Below the pieces are notes generated by a model, which saw only the letters and a list, made by a program, of their open reading frames with translations, did not search any database and was not told where the DNA came from. 44,754 nt of DNA from Chloroflexota bacterium (GTDB lineage Bacteria; Chloroflexota; Dormibacteria; CF-121): positions 1 to 44,754 of the forward strand of contig VBEN01000111.1 of the NCBI GenBank assembly GCA_005881175.1. The letters are read 5' to 3'. This document shows positions 33,321-41,586 of the stretch, in pieces; position 1 is the stretch's first letter; each line of letters starts with the position of its first letter. Position numbers and translations under genes: made by a program.

Positions 33321-34441
33321 GCGCTCATGGTGCCGATCGGCGCGACCACCCCGGGCAAGGGTAGGGTGACCCGGAGTCGAAATCCTTCGTGCGGTAGCGG
33401 TTCCGCCGTCAGCGTTCCGCCGCGCTCCCGCACGCGCTCTTCCAATCCGCGTAGGCCGCTTCCGGCCTCGGGCATCCCGCCACGCCCGTCGTCAATCACT
33501 TCGACGGTGGCGTGGCCGTCTTTGTTGATGATGCGGATCGCGCACCGCTTCGCCTGGCTGTGGCGCATAACGTTTGTCACACCCTCGCGCACGGTCCAGG
33601 CCAGGACAGCCTCTGCTGCCGCCGGTAGTGGTGCGTGGTCCTGGTCGATGTGATATTCGATACCGGCGGCGGCGAGCGCCTCGTTGGCCCCCGCGAGTTC
33701 CGCGGCAAGGGTTGGCTGGCGATAGCCAGTCACGGCCTCGCGGACTTCGCGAAGTGCATCGCGTGCCACTTTCTCAATGTCTTCGATCTCGTGAGCTGCC
33801 ACGTCTGGCGTGCTCTTGATCAGCCGCCCCGCCAGTTCGCTTTTGAGCGCGATGACCGAGAGGCTGTGGCCGAGCAGATCATGAAGGTCGCGGGCAAATC
33901 GAAGACGCTCCTCACCTACCGCCAGCCGCCCGATCTGCTCGCGCGCCTGGCTGAGCTGCTGGTTGGCTTCGATCAGTAAGCGGCCGGCCACAGCGGCGAT
34001 CCCGACGAGCAAGTTATTAAGGAGCTGGCCGGTAGAGGTGGTCAAGGATTCTCCGCGAGCAAGCTCGATTGCCGCTGCCAGAACCGACAGCACAACGACC
34101 GCGGCAACGCCCCGCCGCCAGGGGAAGGCGGCGCCCCCCATGATCACCGCGTAGAGGAAGAGACTGCCGTACTGGGGAGGGGTGCGAAGCGTGAACACCG
34201 TCAGGATGAGGGTCGCGGCAAGGATGGCCGCCACCATGTAGCGGCGATCGGGGCCGGCGATGATCCGAGTCCAGAACCATGCCCAGATCAGCGCGAGCGC
34301 GAGCAGGAGGAGCAGGCCAAAGATGCGCGTCTCGGCGCTGAAACGGTCGGTCAGGAAAGCCGCAAGGGGGTAGATAAAGAAAGCAAGCCAGGCCACCATG
34401 AAGAGGCGGCCCAGCTTGATCCAGCGTTGGTTTACCCCCAT
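33317..34441 (-). CDS. NarL-type sensor histidine kinase
   Basis: This 374-residue membrane kinase has about five hydrophobic segments within residues 10-155, a short coiled linker, the HisKA_3 dimerisation box with His187 (RFARDLHDLLGHSLSVIALK), and a HATPase domain with VREGVTNVMRHS and DDGRGGMPEAGSGLRG. No separate sensing domain is seen, so it may sense the membrane or the transporter itself, as in BceS/LiaS-type systems (inference). It starts 12 nt after the ATPase gene. Confidence 0.93.
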   Translation of the reverse strand: MGVNQRWIKLGRLFMVAWLAFFIYPLAAFLTDRFSAETRIFGLLLLLALALIWAWFWTRIIAGPDRRYMVAAILAATLILTVFTLRTPPQYGSLFLYAVIMGGAAFPWRRGVAAVVVLSVLAAAIELARGESLTTSTGQLLNNLLVGIAAVAGRLLIEANQQLSQAREQIGRLAVGEERLRFARDLHDLLGHSLSVIALKSELAGRLIKSTPDVAAHEIEDIEKVARDALREVREAVTGYRQPTLAAELAGANEALAAAGIEYHIDQDHAPLPAAAEAVLAWTVREGVTNVMRHSQAKRCAIRIINKDGHATVEVIDDGRGGMPEAGSGLRGLEERVRERGGTLTAEPLPHEGFRLRVTLPLPGVVAPIGTMSA

Positions 34442-34453
34442 CGCATTCCCAGC

Positions 34454-35185
34454 CTAGGCGATCACTCCCTGCAAGTCGAGGGTTGTCAGGAAGGTCTGCT
34501 CCGTATTTGCCTTCACGTCGGAGAGCACCTTGCCGTCCTTGAGCCGGATGACGCGATCGGTCTGGGCGGCGACGTCCATATCATGGGTGACGAGGACGAA
34601 CGTCACCCCATGCTCGCGGTTCACCCGGCGCATCAGCGCCACGATCTGCTGGCTGGTTTCGCTGTCCACTTCGCCGGTGGCCTCATCACCCAGCACGAGC
34701 GACGGCCGGTTGATCAACGATCGGGCGATGGCCACCCGCTGCTGCTCGCCGCCCGACATCTGGTCCGGCCGGTGGTGCATGCGGTCCTTCAGGCCGACCT
34801 CGTCAAGCAGCGTGGTGGCGCGAGCCCTCCCATCCTTGCCGTTTTTGTGGTAGCGGAGCGGCAGCATGACGTTCTGCAGCGCGTTCAGGCCGGGGAGCAG
34901 GTTGAACTCCTGGAAGACGAAGCCGAGCTTCTCGCCGCGCAGGTCGGCGCGGGCGCCGTCCCGGAGCTTGCCCGTGTCGGTGCCGTCGAGCATCACCTGC
35001 CCGCTTGTCGGCCGAAGCAGGAGGCCCAGCAAGTCCAGCGCCGTCGTCTTCCCGCTCCCGGAGCGACCGACGATTGAGACGAATTCGCCGGACTCGATGC
35101 TCAGGCTGACGCCGTCGAGCGCTTTGACGACGGTCGAGCCCTGCTTGTAGTGCTTGGTCAGGTCGATCAGTTCGATGCTTGCCAC
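34454..35185 (-). CDS. MacB/LolD-type ABC ATPase
   Basis: This 243-residue ATPase has Walker A VGRSGSGKTT, signature QMSGGEQQRVAIARSL, and a Walker B with altered wording LVLGDEATGEVD (commonly LADEPTGNLD). It pairs with the FtsX-type permease. Such systems act as mechanotransmitters or as peptide/antibiotic efflux and detoxification pumps. The spacing to the permease is 10 nt. Confidence 0.93.
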   Translation of the reverse strand: MASIELIDLTKHYKQGSTVVKALDGVSLSIESGEFVSIVGRSGSGKTTALDLLGLLLRPTSGQVMLDGTDTGKLRDGARADLRGEKLGFVFQEFNLLPGLNALQNVMLPLRYHKNGKDGRARATTLLDEVGLKDRMHHRPDQMSGGEQQRVAIARSLINRPSLVLGDEATGEVDSETSQQIVALMRRVNREHGVTFVLVTHDMDVAAQTDRVIRLKDGKVLSDVKANTEQTFLTTLDLQGVIA

Positions 35186-35195
35186 GTGAATCCTC

Positions 35196-36389
35196 CTACG
35201 CCGCCCGCAGGGCCCGCACCGGATCCATCCGGGAGGCGCGCAGGGCGGGAATGATGCCGGCGACCGCGCCGAGCCCGACCGAAAAGACGATGGCGATGAT
35301 CACCAGTCGCCACGAGACCAGGAACAGGCTGAGATTCGATGCCGCCGTTGCCGCGTTGACGAGGCTGGTGATGCCCCAGCCGAGCAGCAGCCCGATGGTG
35401 CCGCCGATCGCGCCGATCAACGTGGCCTCGAGCAGGTACTCGCGGAGGATGTGACGCGTGTGGGCGCCCACCGCTTTCTTGAGCCCGATCTCCCGCACGC
35501 GTTCGGTAACCGCCATCAGCATCGTGTTGATGACGGACAGGCCGCCCACGATCAGCGCCAACAGCGCGGCTCCCGTAGTGATCGCCGTGAAGAGGGCACC
35601 GCCCGACTTGAAGCTATCGACGATCGTGCTGGGCTTCGTCGCTTTGACGCCGCTCACCTGGCTGTTGATGCTGTCAGACAAATTGTCCAGGTTGACACCG
35701 GGCTTGCCGTAGACGGTCATGCCGGTGACCAGCGTGCTCGTATCAATCCGGTCCCTTATCGCGGTTGGCAGGCTGTCCTTGAGCAGCATCTGGGCGTCCT
35801 TGAGGTTGATGAAGGCGCCCGTGTCCGGGCCGGTCTGCGTCTTGGCCAGTACCCCGACCACCGTGAAGGTGTGGTTGACGAAGTCCGCCTTCGCATCCGA
35901 AGGCCGGATCGGCAGGTCGATCGCGTTGCCGACGCTCTTGCCGAACTCGTGGGCGAAATCCGCGCCGAGGACGACCTCGCCGGATGCCGTGACGTCACGA
36001 CCTTGCACAAGGGTCGTCTTGACGGCTGAGTAGTCGTTGGCGCGCGGGTCGTAGGACGTGATGTAGTCGGGCAGACCAAAGGAGACGGTCTGAACCGCTC
36101 CGGGTTTCGCCTGGACCTGGATCTCCCCAAAGGCGGCTGCGACGCCGGCGACTTGTTCGACCTGGTTAACCGTCGTGAGCGGGAGTACGCTGCTGCCGCC
36201 AAATGCACTCGCGCCGGCGGCCGTGACCTGGATGTTGGAACCGAAATAGGTCACGCCCCCGTCGAGCAAGGCGTTGAATTTCTCAGCCATCGCGCCCATG
36301 GTGACCAGGGCCAGGACGCCGATGACGATGCCGCTGATGGTCAGAATGTTGCGCAGCTTTCGTCGCGTCAGGTTTCGAATGATTTCCAT
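35196..36389 (-). CDS. FtsX/MacB-family ABC permease
   Basis: This 397-residue permease has one N-terminal membrane segment (ISGIVIGVLALVTMGAMA), a large extracytoplasmic MacB_PCD domain (about residues 40-265), and three C-terminal helices carrying the FtsX domain (GLSVINTMLMAVTERVREIGLKKAVGAHTRHI). This is the MacB topology without a MacA partner in the window. It is the first gene of a five-gene operon ending with the C39-like protein. AGAGGAGCACTA precedes ATG 36389. Confidence 0.93.
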   Translation of the reverse strand: MEIIRNLTRRKLRNILTISGIVIGVLALVTMGAMAEKFNALLDGGVTYFGSNIQVTAAGASAFGGSSVLPLTTVNQVEQVAGVAAAFGEIQVQAKPGAVQTVSFGLPDYITSYDPRANDYSAVKTTLVQGRDVTASGEVVLGADFAHEFGKSVGNAIDLPIRPSDAKADFVNHTFTVVGVLAKTQTGPDTGAFINLKDAQMLLKDSLPTAIRDRIDTSTLVTGMTVYGKPGVNLDNLSDSINSQVSGVKATKPSTIVDSFKSGGALFTAITTGAALLALIVGGLSVINTMLMAVTERVREIGLKKAVGAHTRHILREYLLEATLIGAIGGTIGLLLGWGITSLVNAATAASNLSLFLVSWRLVIIAIVFSVGLGAVAGIIPALRASRMDPVRALRAA

Positions 36390-36505
36390 TAGTGCTCCTC
36401 TTCTTCGAACGCTGCCGACACGTTCCAGGGGATGGTTGTTGACATGCCGCTGATGACGGTATCGCCCTATCGACGCTTAAACCAGTTGCAGCGGTCAGCT
36501 ATTCC

Positions 36506-36523
36506 GCATGACACTCGTCATGC
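36506..36523. promoter_or_regulatory. Inverted repeat in divergent region, possible operator
   Basis: GCATGAC, 4-nt spacer, GTCATGC: perfect 7-bp arms. It lies between the permease operon and the small acidic gene, where a regulator such as the operon's own response regulator could bind. Confidence 0.4.
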
Positions 36524-36574
36524 AGGTATTCGAGCCCTTCCTTACGCCTGCTCGATTGCCATAAGGTTGAGGCC

Positions 36575-36727
36575 ATGAAAGATCCGCAAGAGGAAGTCAA
36601 AAAAGATCCCGAGCCGGCCAGCAAGGCACCAGCCGAATCGAAGGTGCCGCCCGCCAGCGAAACCTGGGTCGAGGGCCAGCCGACGTCGGACGCTGACTAC
36701 AAGGAGCCGCCCGACACGAACGAATAG
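36575..36727 (+). CDS. Small acidic Pro-rich protein
   Basis: This 50-residue frame, MKDPQEEVKKDPEPASKAPA to the end DYKEPPDTNE, has a ribosome site AAGGTTGAGG at suitable spacing. It has no hydrophobic segment and appears disordered. Codon use matches neighbours. I recognise no family; function unknown. Confidence 0.5.
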   Translation: MKDPQEEVKKDPEPASKAPAESKVPPASETWVEGQPTSDADYKEPPDTNE

Positions 36728-36750
36728 CCATTGGTCGCCTGTCAATGGTA

Positions 36751-36779
36751 TTGACGCGGCCATAGAAAACGCCTATAGC
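36751..36779 (+). promoter_or_regulatory. Leaderless promoter of the LysR gene
   Basis: TTGACG (36751-36756), 17-bp spacer, TATAGC (36774-36779). The -10 ends 6 nt before ATG 36786, so transcription would begin at or beside the start codon. No Shine-Dalgarno is present. An ATAG/CTAT dyad (36762-36777) lies within the spacer and -10. Confidence 0.65.
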
Positions 36780-36785
36780 TAAGGC

Positions 36786-37685
36786 ATGCTTCTGGCCCAG
36801 GTGGAAGGCTTCCTCGAGGTTGCCCGCCGTGGCAACGTGAGCCGAGCCGCCGAAGCCATGTTCGTCACCCAGCCGACCCTGACGGCGCGGCTTCATGCGC
36901 TGGAGCGCGAGCTGGGAGAGCCGCTGTTTGCGCGCACCCGGCGCGGGATGAAGCTCACCGATGCCGGTCGAGCCTTCCTACCCTACGCCGAGCGGGCGAT
37001 GCGGGCGGTCCGTGACGGCCGTCAGGCGCTGGCCGACGCCCGTTCGGCCTCAGCGGGTCGTCTGGTACTGGGCGCCGCCCCGGCGGTGAGCACCTACGTT
37101 CTGCCCGCGCTTCTCCAGAGATTTGCCGGGGCCTACCCACGGGTCGAAGTCGCCGTCCGGACCGGTCATTCCGAAGATGTGCTGCAGATGCTCCTCCGCG
37201 AAGAAGTCCAGCTCGCGATGGTGCGGGCGCTGCGGCATCCGGACATCGAGTCCATCCCGCTGTATGAGGAGGCCCTGGTGCTGGTCGTCCCTCCTGGCCA
37301 TTCGTTTGCCGAACGATCGAAGGTCGGCATCGCCGACGTCGCGTCGGAGCGGTTGATCTTCTTCGATCGAACGTCGAGCTACTACGAGCTCACCCAGGCG
37401 TTCTTCCTCAGCCTGGGCGTCACCCCGCGCGAGGTGATGGAGCTGGACAACATCGAGTCGGCCAAGAAGATGGTGCAGCGACGCCTTGGCATCGCGTTGC
37501 TGCCACGCACGGCGGTCGCGGGTGAGCTGGCCGCGAAGACGCTCACCCAGGTCAGCGTCACCGACGCGCCGGCGGTGTCGCAGAAGATCGTCGTCATCCG
37601 CCGTCGTGACCAGGGGCGGCCCTCGGGGACCGTGGCCGCCTTCCTCAATCTCCTGCGGGATTCCGACCCCGCCGCGGTCGCCTAG
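36786..37685 (+). CDS. LysR-family transcriptional regulator
   Basis: This 299-residue regulator has an N-terminal winged HTH (FLEVARRGNVSRAAEAMFVTQPTLTARLHALERELGEPLF) and a C-terminal PBP-like effector domain (LVLGAAPAVSTYVLP, VRALRHPDIESIPLYEE). It is convergent with isocitrate lyase, 2 nt between stops; the pair may be functionally linked, although LysR targets are usually divergent. Promoter appears leaderless. Confidence 0.93.
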   Translation: MLLAQVEGFLEVARRGNVSRAAEAMFVTQPTLTARLHALERELGEPLFARTRRGMKLTDAGRAFLPYAERAMRAVRDGRQALADARSASAGRLVLGAAPAVSTYVLPALLQRFAGAYPRVEVAVRTGHSEDVLQMLLREEVQLAMVRALRHPDIESIPLYEEALVLVVPPGHSFAERSKVGIADVASERLIFFDRTSSYYELTQAFFLSLGVTPREVMELDNIESAKKMVQRRLGIALLPRTAVAGELAAKTLTQVSVTDAPAVSQKIVVIRRRDQGRPSGTVAAFLNLLRDSDPAAVA

Positions 37686-37687
37686 AA

Positions 37688-38842
37688 CTAAACGACCCGG
37701 TCTTCCGGCAGCGTCTCGACAAATTCCCGTCCGAGACGGGCGGCATCATAGGCTTTGCCGACCAGGTGGTGGTACGGCACCCCGGAGAAGAAGTGGTGGC
37801 TCCGGGTGGGAAAGTCCTGACCCTGCTCGAACTCCTTGCGCTGGAGCGCGATGTAGCCGTCCTGCTGCTCGGCTGACATCGCCTGCAGCAGCACGCTGAG
37901 GCCGTGACCTTCGGCGTGCTGGGCGCCCAGGGTGATGAAGATGAACTTGACCCCCATCTCCCCCAGCTCGGCAAACCTCATCGGGTTCGGATCTTTGAAC
38001 CATTTGAAGGAGGATGACCAGTTGAAGGCAAAGCGGGCGTCGGGAAAGCGCTTTTTGATCTGCTCGGAAAACGTTTCGACCGCGCCTCGGTCAGACGTCG
38101 GGAACTCACACCACAGCATGTCCGGGATGCCGCTGTCCAGGTAACGGAGGCCTCGTTCAACCGCGAGATCCATATGTCGCAACGACTCGGGCGCGTCGAC
38201 CGCGCTCAAGCCGTCGGTGCGGGCGATGATCACGAAGTCGCGGTTGCCAAGGTCGTCGGCGACCGCGCGTGCCATCCGCAGCTTCCCGACCATCTCGCTG
38301 ACCGGGATCAAGGCTTTGCCGCCGATATGCCCGCAACGCTTGGGCAGTACCTGGTCTTCGATGTGCGCCGCGGCCACGCCGGCGCTCACATAGAGCTCCG
38401 TGGTGCGCTGGACATTGAAGATATTGCCGTAGCCGCCGTCCATGTCGACGATCACCGGCGGAATGTCCAGGTGTTTCGGCGCCACCCCTTTCTCCGGGTC
38501 GCCGACGGCCATGGTCAGCTGGAACTTGCGAAGGGCGCTGACCGTCCGCCGGGCCGCATCGGCGATCTCCACGTTCGAATACAGGTCCATGTCGGTTGTG
38601 CCCAGATGTCCGATGGCGAAGGAGTAGCCGCTGAAGTACACAGCCTTGAAGCCGTAGTACATCACCAGCTGGGCGCCCATCGGGTCATAGACCCCGGGAC
38701 CAAACAGGAAGGGCTCGCTGTCGAGCAGTTCCCGCATGCGGGTGCTCGGATGGGTAAAGCGCGAGGCGGGCACCGTAAAGCCGTCGGGCAGCAGCGGGCT
38801 GCCCACGAGCTGACCGGCGATCGGGACGGCCACCGTGCTCAT
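37688..38842 (-). CDS. Isocitrate lyase-superfamily enzyme
   Basis: This 384-residue (beta/alpha)8 enzyme of the isocitrate lyase/PEP mutase superfamily has the catalytic KRCGH loop (Cys170) in LPKRCGHIGGK, VDMDGGYGN metal site, AHIEDQ and FNWSSSFKW. KRCGH marks true isocitrate lyases rather than 2-methylisocitrate lyases. It would cleave isocitrate to glyoxylate and succinate. Shorter than the about 430-residue bacterial type. No malate synthase is in the window. GGAAAC precedes ATG 38842. Confidence 0.88.
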   Translation of the reverse strand: MSTVAVPIAGQLVGSPLLPDGFTVPASRFTHPSTRMRELLDSEPFLFGPGVYDPMGAQLVMYYGFKAVYFSGYSFAIGHLGTTDMDLYSNVEIADAARRTVSALRKFQLTMAVGDPEKGVAPKHLDIPPVIVDMDGGYGNIFNVQRTTELYVSAGVAAAHIEDQVLPKRCGHIGGKALIPVSEMVGKLRMARAVADDLGNRDFVIIARTDGLSAVDAPESLRHMDLAVERGLRYLDSGIPDMLWCEFPTSDRGAVETFSEQIKKRFPDARFAFNWSSSFKWFKDPNPMRFAELGEMGVKFIFITLGAQHAEGHGLSVLLQAMSAEQQDGYIALQRKEFEQGQDFPTRSHHFFSGVPYHHLVGKAYDAARLGREFVETLPEDRVV

Positions 38843-38851
38843 CGGGGTTTC

Positions 38852-38950
38852 CTATTCGTTCCCGTGGTCGCGTTCGCAGTCGTCGGGGCAACCGCACTCC
38901 ACCGTCTCGGCCCGGCAGGGCTGGTATGCGTCGAGCTCGGTCGCCTGCAT
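38852..38950 (-). CDS. 32-residue Cys-rich protein upstream of isocitrate lyase
   Basis: The ATG at 38950 follows GAAGGACGAGG. The protein reads MQATELDAYQPCRAETVECG then CPDDCERDHGNE, with four Cys (12, 19, 21, 25) and an acidic composition. It is encoded 9 nt upstream of the isocitrate lyase start on the same strand. An in-frame ATG at 38973 would add 8 residues. The Cys spacing CxC...C could bind a metal. No family is recognised. Confidence 0.5.
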   Translation of the reverse strand: MQATELDAYQPCRAETVECGCPDDCERDHGNE

Positions 38951-39044
38951 GCCTCGTCCTTCCATCTCAATCATGGGAGGAATGCTATCAACTAATCAAT
39001 CATCAGGTCCAATCATTTGTGGCGATTGGCGTGATAGAGGTCTT

Positions 39045-39239
39045 CTATATGACTCGGAGGCTCGCCGCCATCTCCCAGGCCAGGGCGATCGCGGCGACTA
39101 CCAGAAGAACGGCCACGATGCGGGCATCGTTGGTGGCGGCCGTGGCTGCCGACCGAAGCCGGCCCGGCAAGTGAGTGACGCGCCTGGCGGCGCCGCGCAC
39201 GCTGTACTCCGAGTGCAGTCGTACGGAAAACAGTCCCAT
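39045..39239 (-). CDS. Small single-span membrane protein
   Basis: This 64-residue frame has an excellent AAGGAGGGAAG ribosome site before ATG 39239, a basic N-terminal half and one hydrophobic C-terminal segment (IVAVLLVVAAIALAWEMAASL). No family recognised. Confidence 0.55.
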   Translation of the reverse strand: MGLFSVRLHSEYSVRGAARRVTHLPGRLRSAATAATNDARIVAVLLVVAAIALAWEMAASLRVI

Positions 39240-39334
39240 CTCGCTTCCCTCCTTCCCTGAGCGATCGGGCCTACTGTCGAGTCACCGTACCAGATGACGC
39301 CGGGTGCACGTCAAGCGGCCGGCCCCGGAGTCGT

Positions 39335-39898
39335 TCAGGCCGGCGGCGGCTGGTTCCAGCGTCGAATCACCGCATCGGTGTGCTCGTAGCCGAGCACGCA
39401 GAGCGCGGCGGTCTGCAGCATGTAGTGCCGGCCATTTTTGGGCGGCTCCGCCAGCCAGCGGGCGGCCAGCACGCGGAGCACATGTCCATGGGCAAAGATC
39501 AGCACGTCGCCGTCCGTGGTCCGGATCTCGCGGATGATCCGGTCGACCCGCCGGCCGACGTCGGTGGCCATTTCACCGCCGGGGCAGCCATCACGCCAGA
39601 GCGACCAGTCACGATGGGCTTCTGTGATCTGTGCGGTCGTCATCCCCTCATAGCGGCCGTAATCCCACTCCATCAGCTCCACCCTGGTCTGGGCATGCTG
39701 GGCATAACCGGCCAGCCGGCATGTCTCAGCGGCTCGCTGTAACGGGCTGGTCAGGACAAGCGCGAATTTCCAGGGCTTGAGCTGTGCCCCCAGCGCGTGG
39801 GCCTGCCGGCGCCCTTCCTCGGTGAGGGGAATGTCGGTTTTGCCCGTGTGCCGACCGGTAAGGCTCCACTCTGTCTCGCCGTGGCGCACCAGCACCAC
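39335..39898 (-). CDS. Histidine phosphatase (phosphoglycerate mutase-like)
   Basis: This protein of about 187 residues has the RHGETEW catalytic motif at residues 5-11, the conserved ELMEWDYGRYEG acid and the second His in IFAHGHVLRVLAARW. Substrates in this family range from phosphosugars to phosphorylated vitamins' intermediates. GTG 39898 is a minimal start; CTG 39910 would add GTQ and give a more typical strand. It follows the toastrack gene closely, 21 nt after its stop. Confidence 0.9.
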   Translation of the reverse strand: MVLVRHGETEWSLTGRHTGKTDIPLTEEGRRQAHALGAQLKPWKFALVLTSPLQRAAETCRLAGYAQHAQTRVELMEWDYGRYEGMTTAQITEAHRDWSLWRDGCPGGEMATDVGRRVDRIIREIRTTDGDVLIFAHGHVLRVLAARWLAEPPKNGRHYMLQTAALCVLGYEHTDAVIRRWNQPPPA

Positions 39899-39919
39899 CT
39901 GCGTTCCCAGGCTCGGACC

Positions 39920-40831
39920 TCAGCTGGTCCTGAAGTCCAGGTGCGAGGCACCGCCACTGATCTGAATGTCGTACCGGTTGGTAGCCGTGCCATAGCCCGG
40001 GCTTTGCCGCTCGAAGTCACCGCCGAACGCCCCGCTGGTCGAGCCATTGATGGTGACCGCGTTCGCGCCGCCGCTGACTCCGATTCGCCATTGGGTTTCG
40101 GTGGGCGCGCGAAGGGTGAGGTTGCTGGCCCCACCAGAAACCTGCAGCATGACCGTGCCCTTCGCCGCCGGGAGCTGCGCATCCATTCGATTGGCGCCAC
40201 CCGAAACCTCGAGCTTCGTAAGCTGAAGGTGGCGCAAGTCGAGGCTGAGATTGGTGGCGCCGCCGCCGACCTGGATGGTCCACGGAATGCGGTCGGTCAG
40301 GGCGAGGACGATGTGGCGGCGGTTCGAGCCAAAGAGGTGAAACGGCGAGAAGCTCGAGCTCTCGTGGATTTCGAGCCGGCCGTTTTCGTGGTCGAGGCTG
40401 ATCGTCGGTGGATTTTCCCCGGCCGGATAATCCACGTGCACCTGGTAGAGCCGGTCCCCGAGGTCCGCGGCATTGACATCGACCGTCGCGGCGCTGTAAT
40501 TCAGGTCGAGCGTCGCGGCCGTCAGACCTCCGCTCTGGGCTGATGCGTCGACTTTCTGGGCGCCGACGGAGGTGGCCGGGGCTAAGGTTGCGTAGGCCAC
40601 CGCGGCGATGACGATGACCGCCATGACCGCGAGCCCGATGAGGGTTGCCTGCCGGCGAGGCAGCGTGTGATTGAGAATCAGCTGCAGCCCAAGAATGACC
40701 AGCAGCAGGGGCCACAGGTCACCGAGTCGCCCCACCGCCTGCTGCGACAGGACGCCGGTGTTGGCCAGCAGGACGACGACGCCGATCCCGATCAGAATCA
40801 GCGGCAAGATCAGGCCGCGATTTCGGGGCAT
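39920..40831 (-). CDS. Membrane-anchored toastrack (DUF2807-like) protein
   Basis: This 303-residue protein has two or three N-terminal hydrophobic segments (GLILPLILIGIGVVVLL; WPLLLVILGLQLIL; LAVMAVIVIAAVA) of LiaF/DUF5668 type, then a repetitive beta-rich domain with recurring SGGA/GGAT motifs (VSGGANRMDA, VSGGASNL, VSGGANAV, ISGGASHLDF). Such repeats form the adhesin-like toastrack found with PspC proteins. Start ATG 40831 lies 8 nt after the pspC-like stop. Confidence 0.8.
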   Translation of the reverse strand: MPRNRGLILPLILIGIGVVVLLANTGVLSQQAVGRLGDLWPLLLVILGLQLILNHTLPRRQATLIGLAVMAVIVIAAVAYATLAPATSVGAQKVDASAQSGGLTAATLDLNYSAATVDVNAADLGDRLYQVHVDYPAGENPPTISLDHENGRLEIHESSSFSPFHLFGSNRRHIVLALTDRIPWTIQVGGGATNLSLDLRHLQLTKLEVSGGANRMDAQLPAAKGTVMLQVSGGASNLTLRAPTETQWRIGVSGGANAVTINGSTSGAFGGDFERQSPGYGTATNRYDIQISGGASHLDFRTS

Positions 40832-40839
40832 ACGCCAGC

Positions 40840-41391
40840 CTAGCGGCGGCGAACCAGGAGCAGCAGCCCGATGGCGATCAGGACGATCGGCCAGAAGAGG
40901 TCCCCGCGGAAAGCACGCAGCAGTCCGAGGTTCGCGATCAGGAAATACCCGCCCAACGCGATCAGGATTACCCCGAACCAGAATCCGCGCGGCCGGCCGG
41001 ACCAGCCTGTCCACATCGACCCTCTCGACCTCGGCCCAGTCCCCGTCGAGCCTGAGCCGCTGGGCCCCGCGGGTGGTGGGGTTTGGGCTCCGCCTTCAGA
41101 CGATCGGCTAAAGCCGGTCCGGAATTCCTCCCTGATCTCCTGGCCCATGGTGCGCAACCGGTCGCCGACGCTTCGCGTAGCTGACGGGTCCGCGCCAGCT
41201 GGCGGCTCCATCAAGAACCACAACACGAGGTACAGGATGACGCCAAGTCCTGCCGGGACTACGGCGAGGACGACAAAGACGATCCGGACAAGCAGCGGCT
41301 CGACGCCGAAGTACTGGCCGAGGCCGGAGCATACGCCCGCGATGATCCGATCGGAACCGCGCCGTAGGACGCCCCCCGTCGCCTCGCCCAT
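40840..41391 (-). CDS. PspC-domain membrane protein
   Basis: This 183-residue protein has an N-terminal PspC domain (RRGSDRIIAGVCSGLGQYFGVEPLLVRIVFVVLAV), a disordered Gly/Ser/Pro linker, and a C-terminal pair of membrane helices (GFWFGVILIALGGYFLIANLG, LFWPIVLIAIGLLLLV) of LiaF type. It is part of an envelope-stress-like trio with the toastrack and Lmo0937-like genes. Confidence 0.88.
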   Translation of the reverse strand: MGEATGGVLRRGSDRIIAGVCSGLGQYFGVEPLLVRIVFVVLAVVPAGLGVILYLVLWFLMEPPAGADPSATRSVGDRLRTMGQEIREEFRTGFSRSSEGGAQTPPPAGPSGSGSTGTGPRSRGSMWTGWSGRPRGFWFGVILIALGGYFLIANLGLLRAFRGDLFWPIVLIAIGLLLLVRRR

Positions 41392-41409
41392 CGCCGGGCA
41401 ATTATCGCA

Positions 41410-41565
41410 CTAAACCGTTCGGCGTCCGACCACGAGGTTGTAGACGATGCCGGCGCCCGCCAGCACGAGAAGCAGCCAGATCAGCGCACCACCAATCTTG
41501 AGGGCGAAGAACACCAGCCACAACACAAACAACACCACGACGATGGTCCAGATCAAGCTAACCAC
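41410..41565 (-). CDS. Small two-helix membrane protein, Lmo0937-like
   Basis: This is 51 residues, starting GTG 41565 after a strong AAAGGAGG ribosome site. It is almost wholly hydrophobic (LIWTIVVVLFVLWLVFF, then LIWLLLVLAGAGIVYNLVV) with a basic GRRTV tail, as in the Lmo0937/DUF5670 family of stress-related small proteins. Confidence 0.7.
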   Translation of the reverse strand: MVSLIWTIVVVLFVLWLVFFALKIGGALIWLLLVLAGAGIVYNLVVGRRTV

Positions 41566-41586
41566 GAGTCAAGACCTCCTTTAGGC

